Positions 34,216-44,199 of a stretch of 64,000 nt of DNA are shown here, piece by piece. The position numbers and the translations under genes were made by a program. A model generated the notes under the pieces. That model had not been told where the DNA came from and made no database searches. It saw only the letters and a list, made by a program, of their open reading frames with translations. The DNA comes from Ochotona curzoniae (taxonomy: Eukaryota > Chordata > Mammalia > Lagomorpha > Ochotonidae): NCBI RefSeq assembly GCF_017591425.1, contig NW_024466307.1, positions 5,595,001 to 5,659,000 of the forward strand, written 5' to 3'. The first letter of the stretch is position 1. Each line of letters begins with the position of its first letter.

Positions 34216-34552
34216 GGCTCACACTGTGTCTTAGCAGGTTGAGGCACTGCCTGCAGCACTGGCATCCCAAATGGGCACCGGTTAGAATTTTACTAACTTC
34301 TTTCTACTCTATTTCCAATCAAGCTCCCTGCTAATGTATCTGGGAAAACAGTGGAAGATGGCCCAAGTGCTTGGGATCCTCCACCAAAGTAGGAGACTTA
34401 GAAGCTCCTAGCTCTCAGCTTTGATCTTGCCCAACCCGAGCCGTTGTAGCCATTTGAAGAGTTAACCAGCAGATGGAAGACTTCCACTACCTGTCTTTTC
34501 CTCTCTCTCTCTAATTTGGTCGTTTAAATACATACAGTAATTTTTTTAAAAA
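34216..34552 (+). mobile_element. Old C-type SINE
   Basis: TTAGCAGGTTGAGGCACTGCC head, GCACTGGCATCCCAAATGGGCACCGG, AAGCTCCCTGCTAATGTATC, GGGAAAACAGTGGAAGATGGCCC and GAGTTAACCAGCAGATGGAAG, with a T/A-rich tail. Possible decayed duplication GAAAATTCCCCAAGG (34201) and GAAAGTCCCCAGG (34553). Confidence 0.85.
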
Positions 34553-34790
34553 GAAAGTCCCCAGGTGTTGACAAGTTCTTACTTATAAAGCTAACATGCA
34601 TTATTTTAAAAGATAATGCTTTTGCTTTTGTGTTTATAATATTTGTAAAATGGAAGACATTCTACAATGAAATCAAATGAAGAGATTTTAAACAAAAAGA
34701 AAAAACCAAGAATGCTTCATTGAGCCCTGGAAAGACAAGTACAATGCAACAAGTCAACGTGTAAGTTATTTAATGCCTTCTATAAGAAGT

Positions 34791-34907
34791 CTTCAAAAAA
34801 CTTGTGGAAAAGTATATTATGAATAAACCATGCATGAATTTCAGCTGGTTTTTTTTTGCTCCAAAATAAACTTCTTTTAATTCCATCTTCATATGAACCT
34901 TCTGAAG
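34791..34907. mobile_element. Short inverted-end (MITE-like) element
   Basis: It starts CTTCAAAAAACTTGTGGAAA (34791-34810) and ends TTCATATGAACCTTCTGAAG (34888-34907), a decayed mirror image. The middle has AAACCATGCATGAATTTCAG and GCTCCAAAATAAACTTCTTTTAATTCC, closely matched by the 48.5-kb copy (GCACCAAAACAAGCTTATC...ATTCCATTT). No coding capacity. Confidence 0.65.
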
Positions 34908-35417
34908 TACCCATTGTATATTGTCATAATTCTAAATTTTTGCAATGATGATTTTCATTTCAGTGCCAAATGTATCTAGAGAAATTGTTTCCAAAAATGA
35001 AGATCTTCAAATTAATTTTCAAATGAAGATCTTCACATGCATCCACAAATGAGGACACAGATTTCCTTATCAAAAACACTGGCATTGTGAGAGTAAACAT
35101 TTTTCATTGGGGACAGTAAATGTAATTGTACAGACAATCAAGGTGTTTATTTTCATGACACTTAAAGCTTAACATCCTTAATGTATAAAGTCTCTGTGGT
35201 CCTGGTCCCACGCACACAGTTATGGCCAACTCTTCTTATATCATCTGCACATTTTGCAATCTGAAAGAACAAATTAGGGGTTCTGTGGCCAGCCATAAGC
35301 TATGCTACAAAGAAGGCAAAATGGCCAGTAAAGTGATTTTTCCAGATTGGAGACTGAGAGCATGAGACACAAGTTTTTATACTAAACCCAGTGTGGGGGA
35401 CATTTATCTGTGGAATC
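34908..35417. other. Unique sequence with paired palindromes
   Basis: AAATGAAGATCTTCA occurs at 34995-35009 and 35021-35035. Each holds the perfect 12-bp palindrome TGAAGATCTTCA. The rest is unannotated. Confidence 0.6.
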
Positions 35418-35439
35418 AGAAACTACTGTGGGGACACAT
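35418..35439 (+). repeat. Left target-site duplication of inverted L1
   Basis: AGAAACTACTGTGGGGACAC (35418-35437, then AT) matches 37174-37195 at 19 of 22 positions; all three differences are transitions. It brackets the two-part L1. Confidence 0.85.
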
Positions 35440-36835
35440 ATGTCTATCAACCATTTGAATTTCTTCTTTGAAACATGTCTGTTTCCTTCGCCCATTTCTT
35501 CGTGGGGTTGTTAGTTTTGTTGTCACTGGGTTTCTAAAGCTCTCTCTAAATCCTGGGTATTAGTTCCTTATCAAAGAATTTCTCTTATTCCATTGGTTGC
35601 TTCTTCACTTTGTTGATTGTTTCCTTTGCTGCAAGAAGCTTTTTACCCTGATACAGTCCCATTTGTTTATTGCATCTTTGACTACTTTTGCCTCTGGTGT
35701 CTTATTCAAAAAGTTTTTCCCAATTCCTATATATTCCTCTGTTTTCCTCTAATAGTTTGATGGTTTCTGAGTGCAGATGTAAGTCCTTGATCTATTTAGA
35801 CCCGAATTTTGTATAGGTGATAGGTGGGTGAAGGTGTCTTGCTTCTTACCTCTGCAGACTGCTACCCAATTGTCCCAACAGCATTTGTTGAAGAGACCAG
35901 GCTTTTTCCCTGGATTGTTTTCAGTTTTCTTATCAAAGATTAGTTGGCTATTCATGAGTGGGATCCATTCTGGTGTTTCTATGCTGTTCCATTGATCTTT
36001 GTTGTACCAGTACCAGAACCAGACTGTTTTAATGACCACTGCTCTGTATTATGTCTTGAGGTCTGGAATTGTGTTTCCTCCAGCTTGATTTTTATTCTTC
36101 AGGATAGCTTTGGCTATTCGTTGTCTCTTGCATTTCCAGATTAACTTTTGCATCATCTTTTCTGTTTCTGAGAAGAATGTTGGAATTTTGATTGGGATTG
36201 CATCAAATATTTATATTACATGTGGTGATATGGACATTTTAATGATATTGACCCTGGTAATCCAGGAACAGGGTTTCTCCATCTTTTAATGCACTCTTCT
36301 ATTTCCTTTTTTTTAATGTTTTATGGTTTTTATCACAGAGGTCTTCCACATATTTGGTTAGATTAATTCCTAGGTATTTATGATTTCTAGTCACTATTTT
36401 AAAGGGGACTGTACTTACAATTTCTTTCTCAGTCATGGAATTATTTGTGTACACTAGTGCCATCAATTTGTTTATTAATTTTGTATCCTGCTACCCTGCC
36501 AAAGTCTCTTATGAGTTCCAGTGGTCTCTTAACTCAGTCTTTTAGTTCTCCTAAGCAGAGAATCATGTCATCTGCCATCAGAGATAATTTCAATTCCTCA
36601 TTTCCAATTTGAATTTCTTAAATCCTTTTTCCTGCCAAATAGCTTTAGGAAGGATTTCCAATACTATATTGAATAACAGTGGTGAGCGTGGACATCCTTG
36701 TCCAGTTTCTAATCTTAGTGGAAAAGCTTCCAGTCTTTCCCCATTTAGTATGATGCTGACATTGATTTATATATATATATATATTGCTTTGATCATGTTA
36801 TAGAATGTTCTTTCAATGCCTAATTTGCTAAAGGT
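35440..36835 (-). mobile_element. L1 ORF2 fragment, inverted 5' part of one insertion
   Basis: Reading the minus strand from 36835 down gives L1 ORF2 in order. AAATTAGGCATTGAAAGAAC is followed by GGGGAAAGACTGGAAGC, ACAAGGATGTCCACGCTCACC, GCAGATGACATGATTC (reverse-transcriptase catalytic ADD region, with the usual preceding Phe changed to Met), AATACCTAGGAATTAATCTAACC, GGTACTGGTACAACAAAGATC and AACTAATCTTTGATAAGAAAACTG. It stops at the left duplication. Several stops and shifts show it is dead. An open piece at 35749-36039 preserves part of the region after the polymerase. Confidence 0.93.
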
Positions 36836-37173
36836 ATTATATAGTGATGGTTTATTAGAGACTAACATATCCAGATGGGAAGGTACAATACAGTATGTAT
36901 CTCTACTTTCAAATTGAAGATGGACTCCCAATGAAACTCTTGAATATATCTTGGCAATAGGATACTGGACTGTCTGTCGTTGCCTGTACCTGCAATGTCA
37001 GGATACACCTAAATAACAGAATGATGGATTTAAGACTGCTTATGAAGGATCATACTATTGTAATCATATGGGGGATATCTGTTGGCAGGGGAGAATTTCG
37101 GGAAGGTCAAAGGAAATCCCAGAATTTATGGAACTGTATCCTAAAATTAAAAATAAAATAGAAGGGAGAAAAA
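36836..37173 (+). mobile_element. L1 3' UTR, direct 3' part of the same insertion
   Basis: This begins where the inverted ORF2 ends and runs in plus orientation to AATTAAAAATAAAATAG and an A-rich GAGAAAAAA tail, immediately before the right duplication. It contains GGATACTGGACTGTCTGTCG and TTGCCTGTACCTGCAATGTC. I take it as the lagomorph L1 3' UTR because the shared duplication encloses both parts, not because I can align it. Roughly 0.7 kb of ORF2 between the two parts is missing. Confidence 0.75.
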
Positions 37174-37195
37174 AGAAACTACCATGGGGATACAT
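37174..37195 (+). repeat. Right target-site duplication of inverted L1
   Basis: AGAAACTACCATGGGGATAC (then AT) follows the A-rich tail and pairs with 35418-35439. Confidence 0.85.
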
Positions 37196-38156
37196 CATTA
37201 TCCTTTGTTTCAATGGCAAAGCCCTCTAAATAGTTAGGATTCATCCACCACTAACTGAAAACTCCAATAATAGAAAAGTAGTTCCTAGAGAGAGTCACAC
37301 CTGCCTAATAACCCACCCAAACGACTCCTACCTAGTCAGCAACAGCCATTTCCAGTAAAACATAAATGCTTGTGACCAAGGAACTCCACAGACCACTGAC
37401 TTTCCTAGAACATGTCTTGAAGCAAAATAGGACCCAGGGGCTCTTGTCCATTTCTTTAAAAAATGACAGAATAATCAGATGCACAAAAATGAGGAGAAGA
37501 AATAAGACAGCAAATAATCTAAATAAGTGATCACAAGGAAGAAAGTTTAAATCAGAGTGAAATATATGATGAAAAGGGCATATATAAAATACTGCTATTT
37601 AATGTGAAAAGGACCAAGTGAGAGAAATTCAGTCTGTATGCTTTATATAACTTGACACAACTGCATACTACTGAGATTTATAGAATGATCACAGTTCTAC
37701 TCACATAGTTATACCCTAAGACATTATGAAAACTTGATGCTGTGAGTGAAATAGAAATTATTTGCCCAAAATGAACAAATGCAAACAATGCATGATAATA
37801 GTGACCAATACAAACTTCCATGTAGATGCTTCCCCACTTGGTTTCACATCATACATGGTCCAATACTCCAGACAACCAGGATTAACACACAACATCAAGT
37901 CTATTTACCAATCCCAATTTTGGCAAACTTTTTGATCTTACAACTTTTCCATGTGGCTGACTGAGCTATTGAAAACTACCTTCCCATCAAGCACCCAGTT
38001 GCTGGATAAACCATTTTAGAAGAATTGTTAAAGCATGTGATTTCTTTTAAAGAGAGAATCTCAGATATGAGAAATGAAGAAGAAACAGGCTATACTTATG
38101 TTAGTTGGTGCTATGGGAGCATAGGGGAGCCTAATACTTAGAAACTTTCAATGGTT
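37196..38156. other. Unannotated AT-rich sequence
   Basis: No repeat family or exon can be named. There are A-rich patches and short frames only. Confidence 0.45.
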
Positions 38157-38171
38157 AAAGTTTCTGCTGTT

Positions 38172-38497
38172 AGGCCTGGCACGGTAGCTTAGCAGCTAAA
38201 GTCCTCACTTTGCATGGGCCAGGATCCCATATGGGCAATAGCTCTAATCCCGGAGGCCTCCACCTCTTTCCCAGGCTCTGCTTGTGGCCTGGGAAGGCAG
38301 TGGAGAATGGCTCAAAGCCTTGGGACCCTGAACCCACTTGGGAGGCCTGGAAGAGAGCCCAAGTTCCTGGCTTCGGATCAGCACAATTCTGGCCATTGTG
38401 GCCATTTGGGGAGTGAATCAAAGGACAGAAGATCTTCCTCTCTGTGTCTCCTCCTCTCTCAATATCTGACTTTCCAAAAAATAAAAATAAAAAAATG
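38172..38497 (+). mobile_element. Young pika-type SINE with target-site duplication
   Basis: AGGCCTGGCACGGTAGCTTAG head, TAAAGTCCTCACTTTGCATG, GGATCCCATATGGGCAATAG, GGCCTGGGAAGGCAGTGGAG and GACTTTCCAAAAAATAAAAA. Flanks AAAGTTTCTGCTGTT (38157-38171) and AAAAGTTCTGCTGTT (38498-38512) match with one mismatch. The reverse strand carries a 138-codon open frame that is only the SINE read backwards. Confidence 0.95.
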
Positions 38498-38512
38498 AAA
38501 AGTTCTGCTGTT

Positions 38513-39304
38513 GATCCTGGGACTGCTTCAGGACAATGTGACCTTAAGCTCCATTTAAATGGGTGCTTAAAGTGAATAGCAGGCATGAACCAAGTTCCTG
38601 GGAATGAAGTGGTCCTCTCAGAAACGGGAGTGAGAAATGTTTCTTCATATGTCTAGGTCAGCACTGTTTCTCTGCTGACATGAAATAGAGTATCCCTAAC
38701 CTGCCCTTCCTCACACCAGACAGATACAAATGTGCAGTCTGTGAATCTCCTAGTAGATGACTAGCCATGCAAGCTGGTGAGCCCACAAATAACTGGTAAT
38801 GGAAGAACTGGAAAGATTCAAACAAGTAGGTCTAAATAGTAGACCAAAAAAAAAAAACCAAATAAAAGATAATAATAAAAAAACACACACTACATTTTTA
38901 AATAAAACAACTCATGCAATTGAAGAAGATGCAGTTGAACCTCTAAAAGTCAAAAACGTTACTTAGATTAAATTCCATAAATGGGTTGAAAGTTGTGAGA
39001 AACAACTAAAAAGGTTGTTTGCAAATCATAAGGAGGTCACCCAATATGGAGCACAAATACTGGAAGTCTGAAAAGGAGATTTGGAGGCACTGAAATATTG
39101 ACTGGGGAAATCCGACAGAGAGCACACAGAAATCCCAGAATGAGGAGACAATGCAAACAGAATAATGCAGCAATGAAAACTAATGACAGAGGATATACAA
39201 AACATAAAAGCCATGGGTACATGAAAGAGGGAAGCGCTATTAACCCAAGTTATCAAAAATTTAAATAAATTCAAACATATGAATAAATTCAGAGATGGCA
39301 CCCG
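38513..39304. other. Unannotated unique sequence
   Basis: An A-rich patch occurs at 38848-38890. A 118-codon minus frame (39026-39382) is rich in Phe, Leu, Ser and Cys without a motif I recognise and runs into an old SINE. No exon is supported. Confidence 0.45.
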
Positions 39305-39640
39305 GAGGGTTGGCTGGCTGGCTCTGAGATTACAAGGATAATTAAGATGCTGACATCCCATAGTAGAACACACAGGCTGCATCTGTGTTGCAGATCATGA
39401 CGCCAGCTTCTTGTTACTGCAGACCCCAGGAGACAGCGACAATGGTCCAAGAAATGGGCTCCTGCTACTCATATGGGAGACCAGGTGTCAGCTCCACTTC
39501 TGTTCTTGTCCGATTCGGGTCATTGTGGACAATCGGGGAATAAATCAATGAATAGAAGTGCTTTCTCTCTGTCTCCCACTTTTATTCTTGCTCTTACACT
39601 ACCTTCCTACCTCTCAAAAGAAAAAAATGAATGGAAAAAA
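39305..39640 (+). mobile_element. Old C-type SINE
   Basis: GATTACAAGGATAATTAAGATGCTGACATCCCATAG (head, old C type), CAGCTTCTTGTTACTGCAGACCCCAGGAGACAGCGAC, CTACTCATATGGGAGACCAGG and CTTTCTCTCTGTCTCCCAC, then an A-rich tail AAAAGAAAAAAATGAATGG. Diverged. Confidence 0.75.
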
Positions 39641-39689
39641 AGGAATCAAAGCATAAGCTTAGTTTAACGTAAAATAGGATAGGAAATCC

Positions 39690-40018
39690 AACCACAATGT
39701 TAGAACGGGAGTCTTTGGCAGTCAACAGGATTTGATAAAACCATGAGGGAAGAGGCCTCCTAATTTAATATTGTTGGCTTTGTAAGAAGAGAGCGTTCAA
39801 AGCACACACACACTTGTGCCCGGCTCTCTCACGCATGTGCTCTCTCGTTCTCTTTCTCTCTTTCTCTCTCCACTGAGGCCTTACTCTACCTCAGGATTTG
39901 TGTCAGCATCCGGAAGGCCATTACTGTCATACTTGCTGGCCAACATAACCCTCTTTTCTTTAAAACATACAGTCTGTGGTATTAAATTATCAGCAAAAGA
40001 AAATAGACTAGTAGCACA
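39690..40018 (+). mobile_element. MaLR-type (MST/MLT-like) LTR
   Basis: Forward-oriented phrases fit a MaLR LTR: GGGAAGAGGCCTCCTAATTTA, GTGCCCGGCTCTCTCACGC, AACATAACCCTCTTTTCTTTAAAACATACAGTC and TGGTATTAAATTATCAGCAAAAGAAAATAGACTAG ('...aaacctcttttctttataa...cccagtctcaggta...tttatagcaacacaaaatggactaataca'). The AATAAA position is decayed. Solitary; no internal region. Confidence 0.7.
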
Positions 40019-40189
40019 TGTGAAACTTAACACTCTAAAGACAAGTTTTTGAAAGCAATTAGAGGGAAAAAATGATTATCTATAAAGGAACTGCATTTAG
40101 ACTGAGAATAGATAGCTTATCAATTATGACAGATACTGAGTGCTAATAATATTTTTTAAACACAAAAGAAAAAAGCTGTCAATCTGAAA

Positions 40190-40365
40190 ATATTGCCTGG
40201 TACATGTGTCTGCCGCAGTGACTGTCACTGCTGGGGACACATCAGAGTCCTGTAGTTTGTATGCCAGTTCCACTGCCAACCTAGCTGCCTGCTTACACAC
40301 AACCTGAGAAACCAAACGCTCAAGTTTCCTGTTCAGCTACACAGGAAACCCAGATTTAGTTCCAC
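40190..40365 (+). mobile_element. Degraded C-type SINE fragment
   Basis: GTCCTGTAGTTTGTATGCCAG, TTCCACTGCCAACCTAGCTGCCTGCTTACACACAACC, AAACGCTCAAGTTTCC and ACACAGGAAACCCAGATTTAG correspond in order to the middle of an old C repeat ('ccagctccctgctaatgcacacc...tcaagt...gggagaccc'). Both ends lost. Confidence 0.45.
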
Positions 40366-40429
40366 GTGTGTGTGTGTGTGCATGCATGTTTTTCAAATAG
40401 GTAAAAATAATTTTAAAAATTCAAAGTAT

Positions 40430-40750
40430 TGTGCCTGGTGCAATGGCTCATGGCTAAATCCTCAACTTGCAAGCACCAAGATATCATATGGACACCAGTT
40501 TGTGTCCTGGCTGTTCCACTTACCATCCAGCTCCCTGCTTATGACATGGGAAAGCAGTAGAGGATGGCCCAAAGCTTTGGGACCCTGCACCTGTGTGGGA
40601 GACCCAAAAGAGGCTCCTGACTTCTGGTTTTAGTTTGTCTCAGCTCTGGTTGTTGCTGCCATTTTGGGAGTAAATGGAAGATCTTTCTCTGTGCCTCGTC
40701 TCTCCATAAATCTGATCTGTCTTTCCAATAAAAATAAATATTTTTAAAAT
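40430..40750 (+). mobile_element. Pika-type SINE with target-site duplication
   Basis: GTGCCTGGTGCAATGGCTCA head, TAAATCCTCAACTTGCAAGC, CCATCCAGCTCCCTGCTTATG, GGGAAAGCAGTAGAGGATGG, GCACCTGTGTGGGAGACCC and CTTTCCAATAAAAATAAATA. ATTCAAAGTAT occurs at 40419-40429 and 40751-40761 as an exact 11-bp duplication, possibly extended by the adjoining A-rich bases. Confidence 0.94.
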
Positions 40751-40791
40751 ATTCAAAGTATCATTCAAGAGGATGAAATAAAGACATTTTA

Positions 40792-40965
40792 GGGCCACTA
40801 CATCAGCTTAAGCAGTCACTTGGGGCTGGTGCCAGTTTAAGTCCTGACTCCCAACTTTCTGTTAATGAACCAAGGAAAGCACTGAGGAAACTCCGATGGA
40901 GTTCCTGGCCCCTGGATCCAGCCATGTTCAGCCCTGACTTTGCAGGCTCAGGGAAGTGAAGATAT
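40792..40965 (+). mobile_element. Degraded C-type SINE
   Basis: TTAAGCAGTCACTTGGGGCTGG, GTTTAAGTCCTGACTCCCAAC, TTTCTGTTAATGAACCAAGG, GGAGTTCCTGGCCCCTGG and TCAGCCCTGACTTTGCAGGC follow the old C repeat. The pyrimidine-rich end has been replaced by the AT-rich tract that follows. Confidence 0.65.
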
Positions 40966-41070
40966 AAATGAATATACGTGAACATATATGAGTGAATATC
41001 TGAATGTATATGAATATACAAATATACATAAGTGAAGATATATATATATATAAGATATACATATATCCTG
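40966..41070. repeat. AT-rich tandem-like tract
   Basis: Irregular repeats of TGAATAT/ATATGAATA (ATAAATGAATATACGTGAAC, then ATATGAGTGAATATCTGAATG and ATATGAATATACAAATATAC), ending in (TA)n at 41039-41053. Likely expansion of the old SINE tail. Confidence 0.7.
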
Positions 41071-41105
41071 TCCAGTTGCTCTGCCTTTTGAATGAATGAA
41101 TGAAT

Positions 41106-41432
41106 CTTTTAAAAGATTTTTTAAACTTATTATTTGAAAGCAAGAGTGACAGAGGAAAGAGGAGAGCCAGAACAAGAAAGATCTCTCATCCACTGGTTCA
41201 CTCCCCACAGAGCCACAATAGCCAAGTTGGCCAGATGGAAGCTAGGAGCCGTTAATTTCTTCCTGGTCTCCCACATGGATGCAGGGCCCCAAGCATATGC
41301 GTCATTTTCAGCTGCTTTCCCAGGTGATTAGTGGAGAGTTAGATTGGAAGTAGAACAGCTGGGATATGAACCCATATGGAATGCCAGCATCCCATGCGGA
41401 GGATTAACTTGCTATGCAACAATGTCAGCCAC
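41106..41432 (-). mobile_element. C-type SINE
   Basis: TCTTTTAAAAGATTTTTTAAAC and TTATTTGAAAGCAAGAGTGAC form the reversed tail side. CTCTCATCCACTGGTTCACTCCCC, CCACATGGATGCAGGGCCCC and CAGCTGCTTTCCCAGGTGATTAG give the body in reverse, and TATGCAACAATGTCAGCCAC the head. Older wording, no duplication identified. Confidence 0.82.
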
Positions 41433-41764
41433 AATAAATAAATCTTTAAAAACAAACAAACAGTAAATATATTTTCTGTTTCAGAAAACATCACTACATT
41501 TCAAATACTGTGAGCTAAAGTAGAAATCAAAACCGAAAGGAAGCAATATGGTAAAATATTAGAAAACATGAATAAATGCCTACAAATCTCTGGCTATAAA
41601 AATTAAGATGGTGTATTTCTTGAGGATTTATATTTTTAATTTTAACTGATAAATAAAATTGTTTATGCAATGTTTTGATGTATGACACTGTATAATATTC
41701 ACACTGAAATAAATGCATGTATTTCCTCAAACATATATCATTTCTTGATGATAAACACATTGAA
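41433..41764. other. Unannotated AT-rich sequence
   Basis: No repeat or exon recognised. A 77-codon minus frame here has no motif. Confidence 0.45.
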
Positions 41765-42160
41765 AATCCTTTCTTGTAACATTTCTTTTTTACATTATGG
41801 TGATCTATAGAACAGCAAATTTAACTCCTACCTAACGACAACTTGGTACCCACTAATTAACGTAAGCCCATATCTTTCTTCACTCTGACTCTCCTCATTC
41901 TCCTGTAAACATTGTTGTAATATAAACTTTGATAAGATCAACTTTTTTTAGGATTCCACATATGAATGAGATCACAAAGTATTGGTCTTCCAGGATCTGA
42001 ATATAATGGTTTTCAGTTCCAGCCATCTTATTGTCAATGGACCTCATCCTTTTTTATGGCTAAATATTATTCCATTGTGTGTGTGCATGTTTTCTTTATC
42101 CACTCATTGGTTGGTGGACAGATTGTTTCCACTTAACAGTTTGAATAGTACATATTGAGA
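41765..42160 (-). mobile_element. Old L1 3' end
   Basis: In reverse, phrases match an old L1 3' end. TTAGGATTCCACATATGAATGAGATCA is followed by TTCAGTTCCAGCCATCTTATTG, TTTTTTATGGCTAAATATTATTCCATTGTGTGTG and TTTATCCACTCATTGGTTGGTGGACA. The reverse complement is the ORF2 end and start of the 3' UTR. 5' truncated and dead. Confidence 0.88.
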
Positions 42161-42570
42161 GGCAATAGCGGTCAATACTAACGTGAAAGACATGATGATG
42201 AATGACCAAAATTAAAGAACTCAAAATGCCTTTACACTATTGGCAGAAAAATTGAAAAAACCTTATGGACTTTCCTAAGTTGCATCAATAATGTGTGTAA
42301 ATTATTTTAAAGATATCTAATTAAAAATCAAAATGTAAATAGACAATTAGAATAGAAAAGGAAAATTTTAAATGGAAAGAGAGCAGGAAAAAATGGAAAG
42401 TAAAATTTTACGTAACATGGTAAAAAGAAAATATATTTATAGCTATAATACAAATGAATTTAAATCAGACATCTTCATATTGGACAAACAAGTAAAGCCA
42501 ATAAGATGCAGTTATCAAGAACCATTCTAAAGTTCAATAAAATAGAGAGCACTTCTTGTTTCTTGTGCAA
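42161..42570. other. Unannotated AT-rich sequence
   Basis: A-rich (AAAGGAAAATTTTAAATGG) without a recognisable repeat or exon. Confidence 0.45.
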
Positions 42571-42574
42571 TCTA

Positions 42575-42750
42575 AGCATTTTACATTTAAGACTTCACTT
42601 ATGACCAAAACACTTCCTAAGGTCTGCATGACCACTGCTCTTATCCTACAGGCGAGTGAACTGAGTCTGACGGGGCCAGCCTCGCACTTACAAGCTCACC
42701 TAACAGGAAACAGTGGGGAGGATCTCAGATTCAGACTTTCTGAACTTCCC
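42575..42750 (-). mobile_element. MIR SINE fragment
   Basis: CTCTTATCCTACAGGCGAGTGAACTGAGTCTGACGGGG, then CTTACAAGCTCACCTAACAGG and GGATCTCAGATTCAGACTTTCTGAAC, follows the reversed MIR core ('attatcccattttacagatgaggaaactgaggc...cttgc...cagctagta...gattcgaacccaggc'). Confidence 0.55.
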
Positions 42751-44195
42751 TGTCCTGTGATAAGAACTGGAAAACACTCTTTTACTCTTAGTATAATGGT
42801 AGGAAGGCATAGTGGCTAAGCACAAACTCTTTATCATACATATTTTGTTACAGAGTGAATCTGACGTTTAATAGTGAAGAAGTTACTGCAAGTAAGGAAA
42901 ATAGAACTCGCCAGAAAATGAGATACAGCCACTCTCCTGGAGGACAGACCTAGAAAAGATCATTTGACTCCAGGGCCCTTAGACTGCTGGCAGCCAGACC
43001 CATTGGGATTTTACCAGTGTCAATGGCTCACACCACATAGCGCTCCCTTGCTCTTCGGTTACTGTTCTCTTTTTCTCTCTTTTCTCCCTATTTTATCCTG
43101 TTTACTTTTACTGTTTTATTCTAAATTTTTAATAGATTCAATATGGTTTGAAGATACAGTTCTAATGGGACCTTTCCTTCCCACTCCCTCTCTTTTCCTC
43201 TTAACTTGCCACCTTCCTTTCTTCTAGTTTTTGAACCAGTATTGAATTTACATTATAATAAGAAAGCTTATTGCTTCATCATATAAGAACTTTAACAAGT
43301 AAAAAGCAAAAAGACACTGGTTTAGTGGGAATATAGCAACTATAAACATTAACTGAATGGGAAAACGACATGTCACCCACTCACAATGAACTTGAAAGTA
43401 ATCACAGAGCACTCAGAGTATGGCAGGATAGCATTCTTAACCACTGGTTTGACAAAGCTATGACACGGAGCCCCACAAACTACATTTCTCTTACCTTCTG
43501 AATTCACCCGACGTGTTTACCTGAGAGCTCAGCTTCGCTGCTGCTACACTTTCAGCTTGCATGGTCTCTATCAGTTATCAACTTCTAATGCTCCTACCTT
43601 GCAAGCAGCAGGTTGGCTACTGGTTATTGCCTTTGAGCCAGGTACACACATAGTCACTTACTGCTAAGGAAGATGCAACAAGTTGGCACGACCTAAAATA
43701 TGTCCAGTCAATAGAAGTTGTGTCTCTTCCAGTGAAGAAATTGTAGGCTTAGTGTGAATGCGAGTGACCACCAAAGAATGTTTTAAAGTTTACCTGGATT
43801 CTAAATTATGTTAGAAAACGATTTGTTTCAAAAGTGCAGAAAAATTTTTCCACTACTATTTCTATTACACTTAGTCTTTTCATTTTTAATCCAATAATCA
43901 TTTCTCAGAAAATAATCTCCATTGCCCAATTATCTTTATAGAAATTCTAGATGCATATGATTGCCAATTATCAAAAATGTTTATGGAGTTTCAAAATAGA
44001 GGAACTCAGAAGCTCTAACACTTTTCGTTTTGTTAAAGATCATGTACCAGATAGAAAAAGTAATGAGGACAACCAAGTTGTAATATTTGCCATCTATCTA
44101 AATCTTAGCATTATAGTTCAGAATGATTTTTTTCTTATGGATTTTGCTCTGATCCCAGAGACATGAAATACAAGTCTGTAAGAAGGAAAACCATG
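42751..44195. other. Unannotated unique sequence
   Basis: A short GGAAGGCATAGTGGCTAAGCACAAAC at 42802 may be a MIR head scrap. Elsewhere no repeat or exon is recognised. The 87-codon frame at 42964-43227 ends in a hydrophobic stretch and has no known motif. Confidence 0.45.
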
Positions 44196-44199
44196 ATTA

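Noticed and set aside
35749..36039. 96-codon minus-strand frame as a gene
   Set aside because: It is a piece of dead L1 ORF2 inside the inverted L1 insertion.
38170..38586. 138-codon minus-strand frame
   Set aside because: It is the antisense of a pika-type SINE; the same peptide pattern recurs wherever this SINE occurs.
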